This document shows, one piece after another, positions 21,501 to 28,438 of a DNA stretch of 40,514 bases. Origin of the DNA: a virus. Made by a program: the position numbers and the translations under genes. Each line of letters begins with the position of its first letter. Position 1 is the stretch's first letter. The notes beneath the pieces were generated by a model that saw only the letters and a program-made list of their open reading frames with translations, was not told the origin of the DNA and ran no database searches. The stretch spans positions 1 to 40,514 of IMG/VR virus record IMGVR_UViG_3300022602_000205; one strand, written 5' to 3'.

Positions 21501-24500
21501 ATTCTCTTAGTTTAATCAATGCTGGTCAATATTTAAAAGATACAGATGTAGTGCTATCTATCGAATATTGGACTATTGATAAAACAGATCAAAATGCTCA
21601 CACACAATGGAAATTAATTAGTAATGATACTATTGTTAATATTCCAGATAACATTGAACAAAAGTGGTTTGATAGTTTATGCGGCGCCGATCAAGCAGGT
21701 CGTGAAGTTCCGGATATTACTTTACCTCCTAAGTTGCGTTACGGTATTGAGAATCGCCCACGTCAAGGAATGTTTGTAAATCGTATTGAAGCATTGAAAG
21801 AATTCTTTGAACGAGTAAATGCTGATTTGATAACTCAACAAATCTGTGAATCAAAAGATATTTCAAATTTAGAAAAATTTGATCCAGTTCCAACAAAGAT
21901 TTCTGGAATGTTTGATTTAACATTTGACACTAATGACGAACTTCAGTATGCTAATGTTGGAACATTCACATTACCAAAATTAACACCGATAATTACTAAT
22001 GGCGTGATTACAGGCATCAATATCATCGATGGCGGAAAAGGATACGTTAATGCTCCATTCATTGAAATTTCAGGTGCTGGTAAAGGTGCCGTTGTTAAAT
22101 CAATAATCAACTCGATTGGCACATTAACTGGTGCTACAATTATTAATGGTGGCGAAGGATATACTGATAGTACCTTATGTACTGTACGAAGCTACTCTGC
22201 TTTGATATTATCTGATAGCACTTCAAATTATACTTGGAGTATATATTCATATGATTCAACAAATCATATTTGGTCTAGAACATTAACATTATCATACGAT
22301 GTTCGCAACTATTGGAAAAAAGTTGACTGGTATGGATCTTATACAGATTCCTCAGGAAAAATAATATTTACAGCAACACAATTTACTGCGGCGGATTATA
22401 CAGTTAATACATTTGCTGATTTAAATTCTTTAACAGATATATATTCTGAATTAGCAAATATTAAATCTAAATCAACTGGACAACTGGTTAAAGTTCTTAA
22501 TGGCAATGCCGGCAAGTGGGTTCTGTTGTATAGATATTCTACAGCAGTATCAGTTGACTGGACACAAACATATTATGTTGTTGGTATCCAAGAAGGAACA
22601 ATACAATTTAGCAATAGATTATACAGCTACCAAGGAACCGATGTTGGATATGATTCAAACGTATTTGATGGTGGTGAATTTGACATTCAAGCTAGAACAG
22701 AATTAAGAATTATCTTAAACACTCTTAAAGATAAAATTTTAATTGACGATCTCAAACAAAATTATTTAGATTTATTCTTCACAAGTGTTCGTTATGCTCA
22801 TAGCGAACAACCTTATATTGACTGGATATTTAAAACTAGTTTTGTTCGTGCTACTCATAACGTTGGATCATTTACACAACCAGTTAATTATCCAGTTGAT
22901 AATTTAAGTAATTTCCAAGATTACATTAATGAAGTTAAACCTTATAGAACTAAGGTAAGAGAATATATTAGTCAATATACTAATTCAGCAGTTCCTGACA
23001 ATAGTCCTAGTGCTATAACTGATTTTGATCTACAACCAAATTATGAAAATAATAAAATTGTACCAATTAATACAGTATATTCAAATAACCAGGTTACGTC
23101 ATCGGATCCAGCTATCCAGTTATATCCATGGAAATTTTGGCTTGACAATGTAGGTTTTGGAGTAGTTGATATAATAATTACTAACCAAGGTAGCAATTAT
23201 TTAACTCCACCGACTATACGTATCATTGGTGCTAGCGGTTCCGGAGCAGAGGCTAAGGCTTATATTACTAACGGAAAAGTGAATAGAATATCACTGATTA
23301 CTAATGGAACGGGTTATCTTTCAGCACCAAGAGTAATATTTGATGGTGGACTAGCAGTTGGAGGAACACCAGCTACCGGCGTGGCTATTATCGGAAATAG
23401 TGTTATTCGTTCTAATTTGATCGGTATGAAGTTTGATCGCGTAGATCAAACATATTATATTAACACACTTTCACAAACTGAAACATTTACGGGTTCAGGA
23501 TCACGATTACAGTTTCCATTAATTTGGGCTCCAGATGTTCGTGTTGGTGAATCAAGTGTAACATTTAATGGTGTGCCTGTCCTTAGAGAACTATACAAAT
23601 TAACGGTTGTTAAAACTAAGGTTTCGGGATATACACAATATTCAGGAAGTATTACATTTAATGTTGAAGCAACACCTCCAAAGAATACAACAGTTGTAGT
23701 AAATTATAAAAAAGATATTAGCATCTTAAATGCTACTGATAGAATACAATATTATTATAATCCTACATCTGGACAATTAGGTAAAGATTTATCGCAACTA
23801 ATGACAGGAGTTGACTACGGTGGAGTAGTTGTTAACGGTTTAGGATTTAACGTTAGCGGCGGCTGGGATGTAAGTCCTTTCTTAAGTGAAACATGGGACA
23901 GTAGAGATCCAACATTTGATGATTATTTTGTTCAAGTAGGAGCAAATAATCATGTATTTGTATTGCCGTATACTCCGGCAAATAATACAAGTATTAACAT
24001 TTATTATATAAAGAAAAATATCATATCATATAATTCAGATAATGCTACTACTAAGTATGAATTTGATCTTAATTGGTTAACACCGAGTGTTAATGTAACT
24101 ATCCCTGTAAATACAATTGGTATTCATACTACCTACACAGGGTCAAGTGTTGTTAATCCAGGAACCTTACTCAATGTTAATAGTACAACAGGCATCGTTC
24201 CTGGCATGGTGTTATCTGGATCAGGATTTAATAACAGACAAACAGTTGTTAGAGTTATTAATTCAACAACTATTAGTATTAGCAGTCCGCCAGATTCTAT
24301 TCCTTCTGGTTCTATAACATTTTCTAATATTGCCGGTAGCAATGTATTATCAGTAGCTAGCCTAACTGGTTTAAAGGTTGGCGATATTGTAACGGCTGCT
24401 GGATCAATATTTAATTTTGAAACAACTATTGCCGGTATTAATTTAACTGATGGCCATATTACATTAGACCAAATCATACTAACTAATATTCCAGATAATA

Positions 24501-27337
24501 CTACTATTACATTTACAAGAACACTAGTCGAGCCAACAGATGTAATTATTAATAGTAATGGTTCTATTTTATTATCAGAACCATATCCGACAGGAACCAC
24601 AATTAATATTACAGGAACATCTGCTCCTTTAAGATTAGATGATCCTTATTATAATTTATATGACGGCACAACAGTACAACCAAACGGAAGAAAATCTGCT
24701 CCAGCAGGCACAATTATGGCAACTCCGGTTGTTGGACAGTCTGTAATAACAGATTCAATAGATGGCGGTGCCGCCCTAATTGTTTCATTTGCTACAGTTG
24801 ACGATGGCGGTACAGCTGGATCAACATTTATAGATGCGATCGACGGTACAACAACTAATAACGCAATTACAAATGTTATCGAGATTCCTGATACGTTTGT
24901 TGTAAACAGCGGTGATGAGTTTATTTTAAGACAAAGCACTAGTGACGGATCAATACCAATACCTGATACTGATTTTGACACAGCAATTTCAGGCGGTGAC
25001 ATTTCATACTCAACAGCAACAGGTTTAGCCGCTGACGATATTGTTCTTGACGGCGACGGTTTTACAACACCAACAAGTAGTCCAGCACCAGAAGAAGTTG
25101 TGCCAGGACAAGTAGTTGATACACTAGCAGTTAAAGTATTTGATCGAGCACAATCAGGATCGGCTGATATTCGTGTTAATAGCCATATAACTGACGGAAT
25201 TACTAATAAATTTTCAATCGGACAAATTCCTAATAGTTTAAGATCTGTAATTGTTAAACTTGGAGTATCGATAAAAACTTATGGTACTTTAGCAGATTAT
25301 ACAATTGATTATTCTAATGGTTTAGTGATTTTTAATTCTACACCAACTGCTAATCAAATCGTTAGCATATATAGTATTGGATTTAATGGAAGCAATATTT
25401 TAGATATCGATCATTATGTGGGCGATAACCGCACTGTTGAATTTATAACTAAAGCTAGCTGGATAACACCTGTAACAAGTCTAGTATATGTAGATGGCAT
25501 AGCAACATCGGTTGAATTATTTAAAACTGATAGTTCTTATGATTTTACCGGGGCCATTGGAATAAGATTTGCTGTTCCACCGGCTGCAGGAAAACTAATC
25601 AATTATATTATTGTTAGTGGAAGCCAACAAAAGTTTGCTATAACAAAAACAGAAACAGTACCAACTGATGGCAGATCAGCCAGTGCACCTTACACACTAC
25701 AATACCCAATCGGTAATTCTTTACCAAACGAATCAAGTATGATAGTGCGTGTTGATCAAAACATTTTACAAGCACCAAATAACAGTTATTTCACAATCTC
25801 TAATAATAAACTGACTTATACGATTGACCCAACAAAAGCATTACCTGGCACACAGGAAGTTAGTAATATTTTTGTTTATGCTAACGGTGATCTGTTAGTT
25901 GTTGGTAGAGACTATACAGTTGACCCATCTGGGATTTCTGTTAAGATTAATAAAAATACATATAACCAATACTCTGGAGGTAAACTGTTAGTTAGCCTAG
26001 CTGGTAAATCTGGTTATACATATAATCAAAATACTGGACAAATTACATTTGCGCAGTCTTATGACAATACGCACACAGTTGAAGTAATTAGTTCTTACAT
26101 CCATGATGTTCTCGATATTCAACGAACATCAATAGTTTATACATCTTCTGTATCATTAACTCCAGATACTGTTGAGTTTTATACATATAATGAAATCGGC
26201 GGGGGTATAATACATTTAGATCGTCCTATTATTAACAATCAATATGTTTGGGTAACTAAAAATACAACTTTATTAACGCCAAGTATTGATCATAAACTAA
26301 ACGAAGACCTTCAAACAATTACTCTATCTAAACCGTTAGCAGTAAACGATACTATTACATTGATGACCTTTGGTAGTAATGTGTTACCAGCATCTGGTAT
26401 TTCTTATATGATGTTTAAAGATATGTTAAATCGTGTAACTTATAAACGATTAAATCTTAATAAGAGAACTAGACTTGCTGAAGACTTGCGCTGGAATGAT
26501 ACGACTATTACAGTTGACGATGCTAGTAATTTAGATGTACCAAATAAAACTAATAATCGCCCAGGTATTATTGAAATCCGAGGAGAACGTATCGAATACT
26601 TTACACTTAACGGAAATGTATTAGGACAGCTACGCAGAGGAACATTAGGAACTGGGGTTTATAATTTAAATAGATCAGGTACATATGTACAAGGCATTGG
26701 AGCAAGTGAAACAATACCTTACAATGATACTGTTACAACAGAATTAATTACTTCAAGTGGCGGCACAAATATTGACCTTGGGTTTGTTCCAGCTAATGCT
26801 AATGAAATAGAAGTATTTGTTGGCGGATATAATTCTTTAGGTGACTGGAAACCAAATACATCTTATTCATTGGGTGATATTGTAAATATTGGACCATACA
26901 CGTATAGATGTACAACAGCTAATACTAGTTCGTCAGTGTTTGAAAAAGATCAGGCAAATTGGCATTGGTTCGTTGGAAACATTCGTTTAAAGAAACAAGC
27001 ATACAGTGTGTTTAATATAAACAATGGTCCATATAGTCCTACTGGTGACGTTAGCTTCCCAGCAGATTTTACTGTTGATGGAACCACTGCTAAGATAACA
27101 TTAACCAATCCATTAAGTTTTGGTACAAGAGTAACAGTAGTAAAACAAACTGGTATAGCATGGGATAGTATTACTAACATCTTAAATGATACTGGATCTA
27201 TTGCTAATTTTATTAAAGCCGCTCCAGGCGTATGGTATACTGAGTATAAGACAATAAGTAATACAAAGGGTGCGTCAACATTTGACAGCGCAACTAACAC
27301 GTTTGACAGTGGAAATTCAACATTTGATCAAGGATAA
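12518..27337 (+). CDS. giant 4939-residue baseplate/tail protein at the gp7 position, multidomain
   Basis: One uninterrupted frame of 14.8 kb. It follows gp6 where T4 has gp7 (1032 residues), and the N-terminus (FYSWDPHIDWDKFVNFQNYYWLP after ~125 residues, split here only in description) looks like a wedge anchor; gp7 homology itself is inference. Domains by eye: cupredoxin-like, ~168-268 (GQTYTFEI, PGHPFSIKT, ILYYQSEADLQVGG). CBM5/12-like modules at ~1429-1478, 1550-1603, 1739-1784, 2226-2278, 4774-4819. Seven-bladed FG-GAP-like propeller, ~2140-2775, with two insertions. GxGY repeats, ~3157-3217 and 3546-3610, flanking a segment with PYIDWIFKTSFVRATHNVG and EVKPYRTKVREYIS. GMVxxGSGF-type modules, ~2366-2510 and 3875-3940. 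Near the C-terminus TITVDDASNLDVPN and IIEIRGERIEYF, then three TFD units. No signal peptide or enzyme motif is seen. Base use resembles the neighbours. Structural role is likely; receptor or polysaccharide binding is inferred. Confidence 0.8.
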   Translation: MANSNIPTGNGLSVNLLPDFYQTTANKKFLQATIDQLYQPGTLTKTTGYIGRRNAKAASGPDVYVAAADATRRHYQLEPGIVVKDPLGNVTFFKDYIDYINQIGVFGGITSNHERLNKQEFYSWDPHIDWDKFVNFQNYYWLPYGPDPIKIYGHAKGVTSTYTVNLQLQGDVNEYLFTPNGITLNPILKLYRGQTYTFEITSPGHPFSIKTSRSLGVQNRYLIPGIDNHGVTAGTITFTVPDNAPNILYYQSEADLQVGGVIEVFDILESSILDVENDILGKKTYVLSDGTPLSNGMKVSFGTNVTPSNYSTGQYYVEGVGTGIKLILESLLEIVNPYTTDKSVEFDTTPFDIDPFSDSIGFAGVKDYIVINRASRDRNPWSRYNRWFHKDVINSIAKYNNTVPNLDQSGRAIRPIIEFEADLKLFNLGTIATVDTSLIDDYTTDVFSTIEGSIGYSVDGVKLVAGQKIIFTADSDPLVKNKTFEVSFINIKGKSQIHLTEVSSPLVNQTTIVLEGIKNQSQMYWFDGTTWIKGQQKTNINQQPKFDVVDNNGTSFGNVSVYSGTTFSGTDIFSYKINSSSSNKDTALGFPLTYQNVNNIGDIVFTFNLAIDSFTYKVNSQVVTKKINVGYLSGQSYGGNTVYTNGWKTAKTTNVQAAIRIYKNSNLTNNFKLDIFDDINNLNDLVVRVYVNGTKLLPTTYQLVDAGKYKEIVLNTPILTTDLLTIKAFAAQPINTNGYYEMPINLQNNSLNDDMVDFTLGEVIDHVNSIVDNVSGFSGVFPGVSNLRDLGDISAYGTKFVQHSGPLSLAMYHIASESNNIIKAIETSRDDYNTFKRNFLTVAVSLGVDTDPVKHVELILQELNSNKPTTAPYYFSDMVPYGANTTSDLKVVDPRIKTYPLSNVFSLDTLSNKAVGVYLTSNGVKTQLVYGRDYTFSTQATVIIDNSVVMLAGDIITTIEYDTTDGCFVPMTPTKLGMWPAYVPQIYLDTTLSAPQKMIQGHDGSVILAYNDYRDDLILELEKRIFNNIKVKYDPAIFDITDIVPGYNRTTDYSISEFNQVLAPSFYKWTGFVGADFSKPLSYDRANPFTYNYKNNTSPTDTPVPGYWRGIYRWMLDTDRPHLCPWEMLGFSQEPQWWKQVYGPAPYTSNNLILWQDLTNGIVREPGVPSKILPKYIRPFLIDHIPVDESGNLISPLLSGLASGTLTPDTSDNFIFGDVSPVESAWRRSSYYPFSVIITSLLLTPAKTFGLLLDRSRIVRNLAGQLIYSDTGIHVKPADIKIPSIYSSAERVQTAGIVNWVVDLILNYIFSNNLNSYQTYANDLVNMLPQLSYRVGAFTNKNQFNLLLESKTPLSIGNVFIPQEDYNIFLNTSSPTAKLTYSGVIITKVPTGGYEIKGYSRTQPYFKYYAPIQSGISINVGGISENFVTWNAGLEYAAGQVVKYGNSFYRTVTTVTAGSPFNPLSFASLGSLPIVGGVNAQFRQAWDKTTALVLPYSTVLSTVQEVVDFLLGYGEWLKDQGFKFDEFNNNLNTVANWETSAKEFMFWTTQNWSSGQDKWSEWLPNQPYNYGTIVRYNGDYYSAVYNIPALDIFDISQWTLLAGLSNVGASVISLSPGANGLTFVTKLTVVDDINNQFNPYEIFKVDGTPIHSNQLDSYRTGNTVTYSPRGNDGIYCASFYLIQNEHVVIINNTDIFNDVIYSPTSGYRRERIKLSAYVTTNWYGGLDIPGFIFDQASIKSWQPWQDYSMGDVVVFQGYYYSANSFIAGTSAFMSADWTQLANKPTPQILPNWTNIATQFTDFYSLDVDSVDSAQQTMGQHLIGYQKRQYLNNIIQDDVSEFKFFQGMIREKGTQNVLNKLFGVLNNDSAESLTFYEEWALRVGEYGASSAFENIEFILDEKLVKNNPQGIVLTPRINNNISSFLIQQSPNDVYLKPLGYNSNPFPVLQNYRPLLRTAGYVNSDDVTFSLGSIADITSQDITKLSNGQYVWCAFEGASWNIYKFTDLLIRVTGVTYDSSSNTVTISTENIVPLAVGSYVGLAQVSILNGFYKVTSVTLNQFTISATIANFPVPFAQAEQLVVFGLLTQHVTGSIDNLDTLNLNRIAPGTLVWIDDSVNGKWASWKYNPIYTTKTFDTFDQQDGLAYGSAMAINGQGNILVIGNSIGTVTVYDRPGIKLNWSQRIGLSRPFIAFNNQVLPSQVATVLALSNDGTWLAVGSPTAGYAATTWNLQRNNGQYDLGTYNTNDIVLYNQQYYQAVTSVPANTAPATNSIYWEKIPYVAVDQVSGSNSTLAGQGVISLYKKELNNSYTLVETIVSPTPSANENFGSAIAFGNNTMYVAASGYSSNTGRVYKLSYSVTPIVNAAYNPVGSSSSTLVVSSTAGIKAGMVVIGSGFTKGQKVFSVLTKIVFNFSTNLSKVVAGMTITGTGVLPNFTVVRVGSEVSSSNITTNYVIAQGFQNMDTSITQVEFGGNASLTFVIQSIENINTVLLDSTPDSTPSGSLEFALAGWGYDSTELYTGATTGSNLGSSITTTQANDTLVIASSGGSVTGTVSIYKNTGTGFTLLESKTGTTTNFGQSIALSNTGLYLAIADDIISTPTISRQGTVVVYNYTGTGYAKYQELVNHRPETDGQFGNKISFMNDYDTLVVYSKNGDVTSSTLFDANTTRLSNSQTLFGNPYVLDGTSAVHPLTTFDKNSTSFIVNEQNNGRVDVYDMYNTKWVFSESLSTDTQFRTGYGKSVVAGNNHILVSEPYAVDGNYRSGIIYDYGKLPNTYSWTIDRQEVDLPDVSKIKKAFLYNKSSGKLLKYLDVIDPLQGKIAGPAEEEIKYKTFYDPARYSQGTASVIINPDNHWADQQVGQLWWNLSTAKFLNTQFNDPVYRNNTWNTLATGASIDIYEWISSSLLPSQWDSQADTPSGLAKGISGTSLYGDTAYSVIQKYDNISKKFINTYFYWVKNKKVIPNVNGRNMAANDVAKLIADPRGQAYVCLAITGTNSLSLINAGQYLKDTDVVLSIEYWTIDKTDQNAHTQWKLISNDTIVNIPDNIEQKWFDSLCGADQAGREVPDITLPPKLRYGIENRPRQGMFVNRIEALKEFFERVNADLITQQICESKDISNLEKFDPVPTKISGMFDLTFDTNDELQYANVGTFTLPKLTPIITNGVITGINIIDGGKGYVNAPFIEISGAGKGAVVKSIINSIGTLTGATIINGGEGYTDSTLCTVRSYSALILSDSTSNYTWSIYSYDSTNHIWSRTLTLSYDVRNYWKKVDWYGSYTDSSGKIIFTATQFTAADYTVNTFADLNSLTDIYSELANIKSKSTGQLVKVLNGNAGKWVLLYRYSTAVSVDWTQTYYVVGIQEGTIQFSNRLYSYQGTDVGYDSNVFDGGEFDIQARTELRIILNTLKDKILIDDLKQNYLDLFFTSVRYAHSEQPYIDWIFKTSFVRATHNVGSFTQPVNYPVDNLSNFQDYINEVKPYRTKVREYISQYTNSAVPDNSPSAITDFDLQPNYENNKIVPINTVYSNNQVTSSDPAIQLYPWKFWLDNVGFGVVDIIITNQGSNYLTPPTIRIIGASGSGAEAKAYITNGKVNRISLITNGTGYLSAPRVIFDGGLAVGGTPATGVAIIGNSVIRSNLIGMKFDRVDQTYYINTLSQTETFTGSGSRLQFPLIWAPDVRVGESSVTFNGVPVLRELYKLTVVKTKVSGYTQYSGSITFNVEATPPKNTTVVVNYKKDISILNATDRIQYYYNPTSGQLGKDLSQLMTGVDYGGVVVNGLGFNVSGGWDVSPFLSETWDSRDPTFDDYFVQVGANNHVFVLPYTPANNTSINIYYIKKNIISYNSDNATTKYEFDLNWLTPSVNVTIPVNTIGIHTTYTGSSVVNPGTLLNVNSTTGIVPGMVLSGSGFNNRQTVVRVINSTTISISSPPDSIPSGSITFSNIAGSNVLSVASLTGLKVGDIVTAAGSIFNFETTIAGINLTDGHITLDQIILTNIPDNTTITFTRTLVEPTDVIINSNGSILLSEPYPTGTTINITGTSAPLRLDDPYYNLYDGTTVQPNGRKSAPAGTIMATPVVGQSVITDSIDGGAALIVSFATVDDGGTAGSTFIDAIDGTTTNNAITNVIEIPDTFVVNSGDEFILRQSTSDGSIPIPDTDFDTAISGGDISYSTATGLAADDIVLDGDGFTTPTSSPAPEEVVPGQVVDTLAVKVFDRAQSGSADIRVNSHITDGITNKFSIGQIPNSLRSVIVKLGVSIKTYGTLADYTIDYSNGLVIFNSTPTANQIVSIYSIGFNGSNILDIDHYVGDNRTVEFITKASWITPVTSLVYVDGIATSVELFKTDSSYDFTGAIGIRFAVPPAAGKLINYIIVSGSQQKFAITKTETVPTDGRSASAPYTLQYPIGNSLPNESSMIVRVDQNILQAPNNSYFTISNNKLTYTIDPTKALPGTQEVSNIFVYANGDLLVVGRDYTVDPSGISVKINKNTYNQYSGGKLLVSLAGKSGYTYNQNTGQITFAQSYDNTHTVEVISSYIHDVLDIQRTSIVYTSSVSLTPDTVEFYTYNEIGGGIIHLDRPIINNQYVWVTKNTTLLTPSIDHKLNEDLQTITLSKPLAVNDTITLMTFGSNVLPASGISYMMFKDMLNRVTYKRLNLNKRTRLAEDLRWNDTTITVDDASNLDVPNKTNNRPGIIEIRGERIEYFTLNGNVLGQLRRGTLGTGVYNLNRSGTYVQGIGASETIPYNDTVTTELITSSGGTNIDLGFVPANANEIEVFVGGYNSLGDWKPNTSYSLGDIVNIGPYTYRCTTANTSSSVFEKDQANWHWFVGNIRLKKQAYSVFNINNGPYSPTGDVSFPADFTVDGTTAKITLTNPLSFGTRVTVVKQTGIAWDSITNILNDTGSIANFIKAAPGVWYTEYKTISNTKGASTFDSATNTFDSGNSTFDQG
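18935..20845 (+). repeat. seven FG-GAP-like propeller blades encoded within the giant gene
   Basis: Seven units repeat the pattern FGxSIAxSxxGxxLxVG...GxVxVYxx. They start near bases 18950 (YGSAMAINGQGNILVIG), 19121 (VATVLALSNDGTWLAVG), 19490 (FGSAIAFGNNTMYVAAS), 20092 (LGSSITTTQANDTLVIAS), 20239 (FGQSIALSNTGLYLAIA), 20414 (FGNKISFMNDYDTLVVYS) and 20721 (YGKSVVAGNNHILVSEP). Blade 2 holds a CBM5/12-like insertion, and a GMVxxGSGF-type insertion separates blades 3 and 4. Seven is the blade number of integrin-alpha-type propellers. Confidence 0.6.
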
Positions 27338-27342
27338 TAAAG

Positions 27343-28437
27343 ATGTCGCAACAATTAATTAACGTAGGATCATCAACTAATGATGGTACCGGAGATAGTT
27401 TACGCAGTGGTGCTGTAAAAATAAATGCTAATTTTACAGAATTATATTCGCAAGTTGGATATACACTGCCGTCAGCTACTGCTTCAGCTATAGGCGGTGT
27501 GGCAATTCCGTCTGTAGCAACTAGCGGTCTTAATAATACTAATGGAGTGATTAGTCTTGCTACAGCATCAACTAGTCAGTTAGGAGGAGTTAAAGTAGAT
27601 GGAACAACTGTTACTATTAGTAACGGTGTTATAAGTGCTCCAGCGGCATCACCATATACACTACCAACAGCATCGACTAGTATTAAAGGCGGTGTTAAAG
27701 TAGATGGAACAACTATTACCATTGACGGAAATGGTGTTATTAGTAGCGGTGTTAATAATTATATTTTGCCAGTAGCGACTACTTTACAACTAGGCGGAGT
27801 TAAAGTCGATGGTTCTACTATTACAATTAATGCCGGTGTAATTTCAGCTAATTATTCTTCTTATAATTTACCAACTGCAAGTACAACACAGTTAGGCGGT
27901 GTTAAGATTGATGGAACTACAATTACATTAAATGGTAGCAATCAACTAGTTGCTACTGCGTACAGTTTACCAACAGCAACTACATCTGTATTAGGCGGAG
28001 TTAAAGTCGACGGGTCGACAATTACAATCAGTGGCGGTACTATCAGTGCTAACGGGTTAAGTAATCGCTCAACTGTGTCAACAACTACAGCAAGTATCAC
28101 AGCTACTTCTAGCGCAACGGCAACAGTCGCAGCCGCTAAAGGTTATGCTTTGTATAGCATCCAAGTATCGGCAGGTGCGTGGGTCACAGTTTATACAAGT
28201 TCAACTGCGCAAAGTAATGATGCCAGCAGAAGTATATCAATGGATCCGACTCCAGGTAGCGGAGTGATTGCTGAAGCGATATCTACAACAGCAACTACAA
28301 CTTATTTTACACCTGCTGTATACGGATACAATGCTGATAATAGTCCTACTACAAATATGTATTTGAAAATTTATAATAACAGCGGTAGTACTACTGCTAT
28401 CACAGTTACAGTAACATATCTTAAATTAGAAGCATAA
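27343..28437 (+). CDS. tail fibre protein with five LGGVKVDGTTITI repeats
   Basis: Fibre of 364 residues. The N-terminus LINVGSSTNDGTGDSLRSGA followed by VKINANFTELYSQVG is the attachment motif common in fibres of T4-like aquatic phages. Residues ~50-235 are about 34-residue repeats with the core GGVKVDGTTITI...NGVISA. The C-terminal ~130 residues (YALYSIQVSAGAWVTVYTSS, then DPTPGSGVIAEAI, then YLKIYNNSGSTTAITVTVTY) form a separate beta domain that I recall from other marine phage virion proteins. It starts five bases after the giant gene stop with AAGG ahead of the ATG, and its stop is one base before the peptidase ATG. Likely a trimeric shaft with a tip domain; receptor unknown. Confidence 0.72.
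   Translation: MSQQLINVGSSTNDGTGDSLRSGAVKINANFTELYSQVGYTLPSATASAIGGVAIPSVATSGLNNTNGVISLATASTSQLGGVKVDGTTVTISNGVISAPAASPYTLPTASTSIKGGVKVDGTTITIDGNGVISSGVNNYILPVATTLQLGGVKVDGSTITINAGVISANYSSYNLPTASTTQLGGVKIDGTTITLNGSNQLVATAYSLPTATTSVLGGVKVDGSTITISGGTISANGLSNRSTVSTTTASITATSSATATVAAAKGYALYSIQVSAGAWVTVYTSSTAQSNDASRSISMDPTPGSGVIAEAISTTATTTYFTPAVYGYNADNSPTTNMYLKIYNNSGSTTAITVTVTYLKLEA
27583..28030 (+). repeat. five in-frame ~100-bp fibre repeats
   Basis: The GGVK(V/I)DG(T/S)T core begins at bases 27583, 27688, 27793, 27895 and 27994, i.e. spacings of 105, 105, 102 and 99 bases, all multiples of three. A degenerate sixth unit (AIGGVAIPSV) precedes them. The DNA diverges at third positions while the protein is kept, so this is a selected coding repeat rather than a fresh duplication. 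Confidence 0.85.
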
Positions 28438-28438
28438 T

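Noticed and set aside
24133-25002. Minus-strand open frames of 117-155 codons opposite the giant gene
   Set aside because: Hydrophobic, low-complexity antisense readings without ribosome-binding sites inside a continuous plus-strand gene.
27583-28030. Regularly spaced ~100-bp repeats as a CRISPR-like array
   Set aside because: Units are in frame, differ at third codon positions and encode a fibre repeat; no constant repeat with unique spacers.
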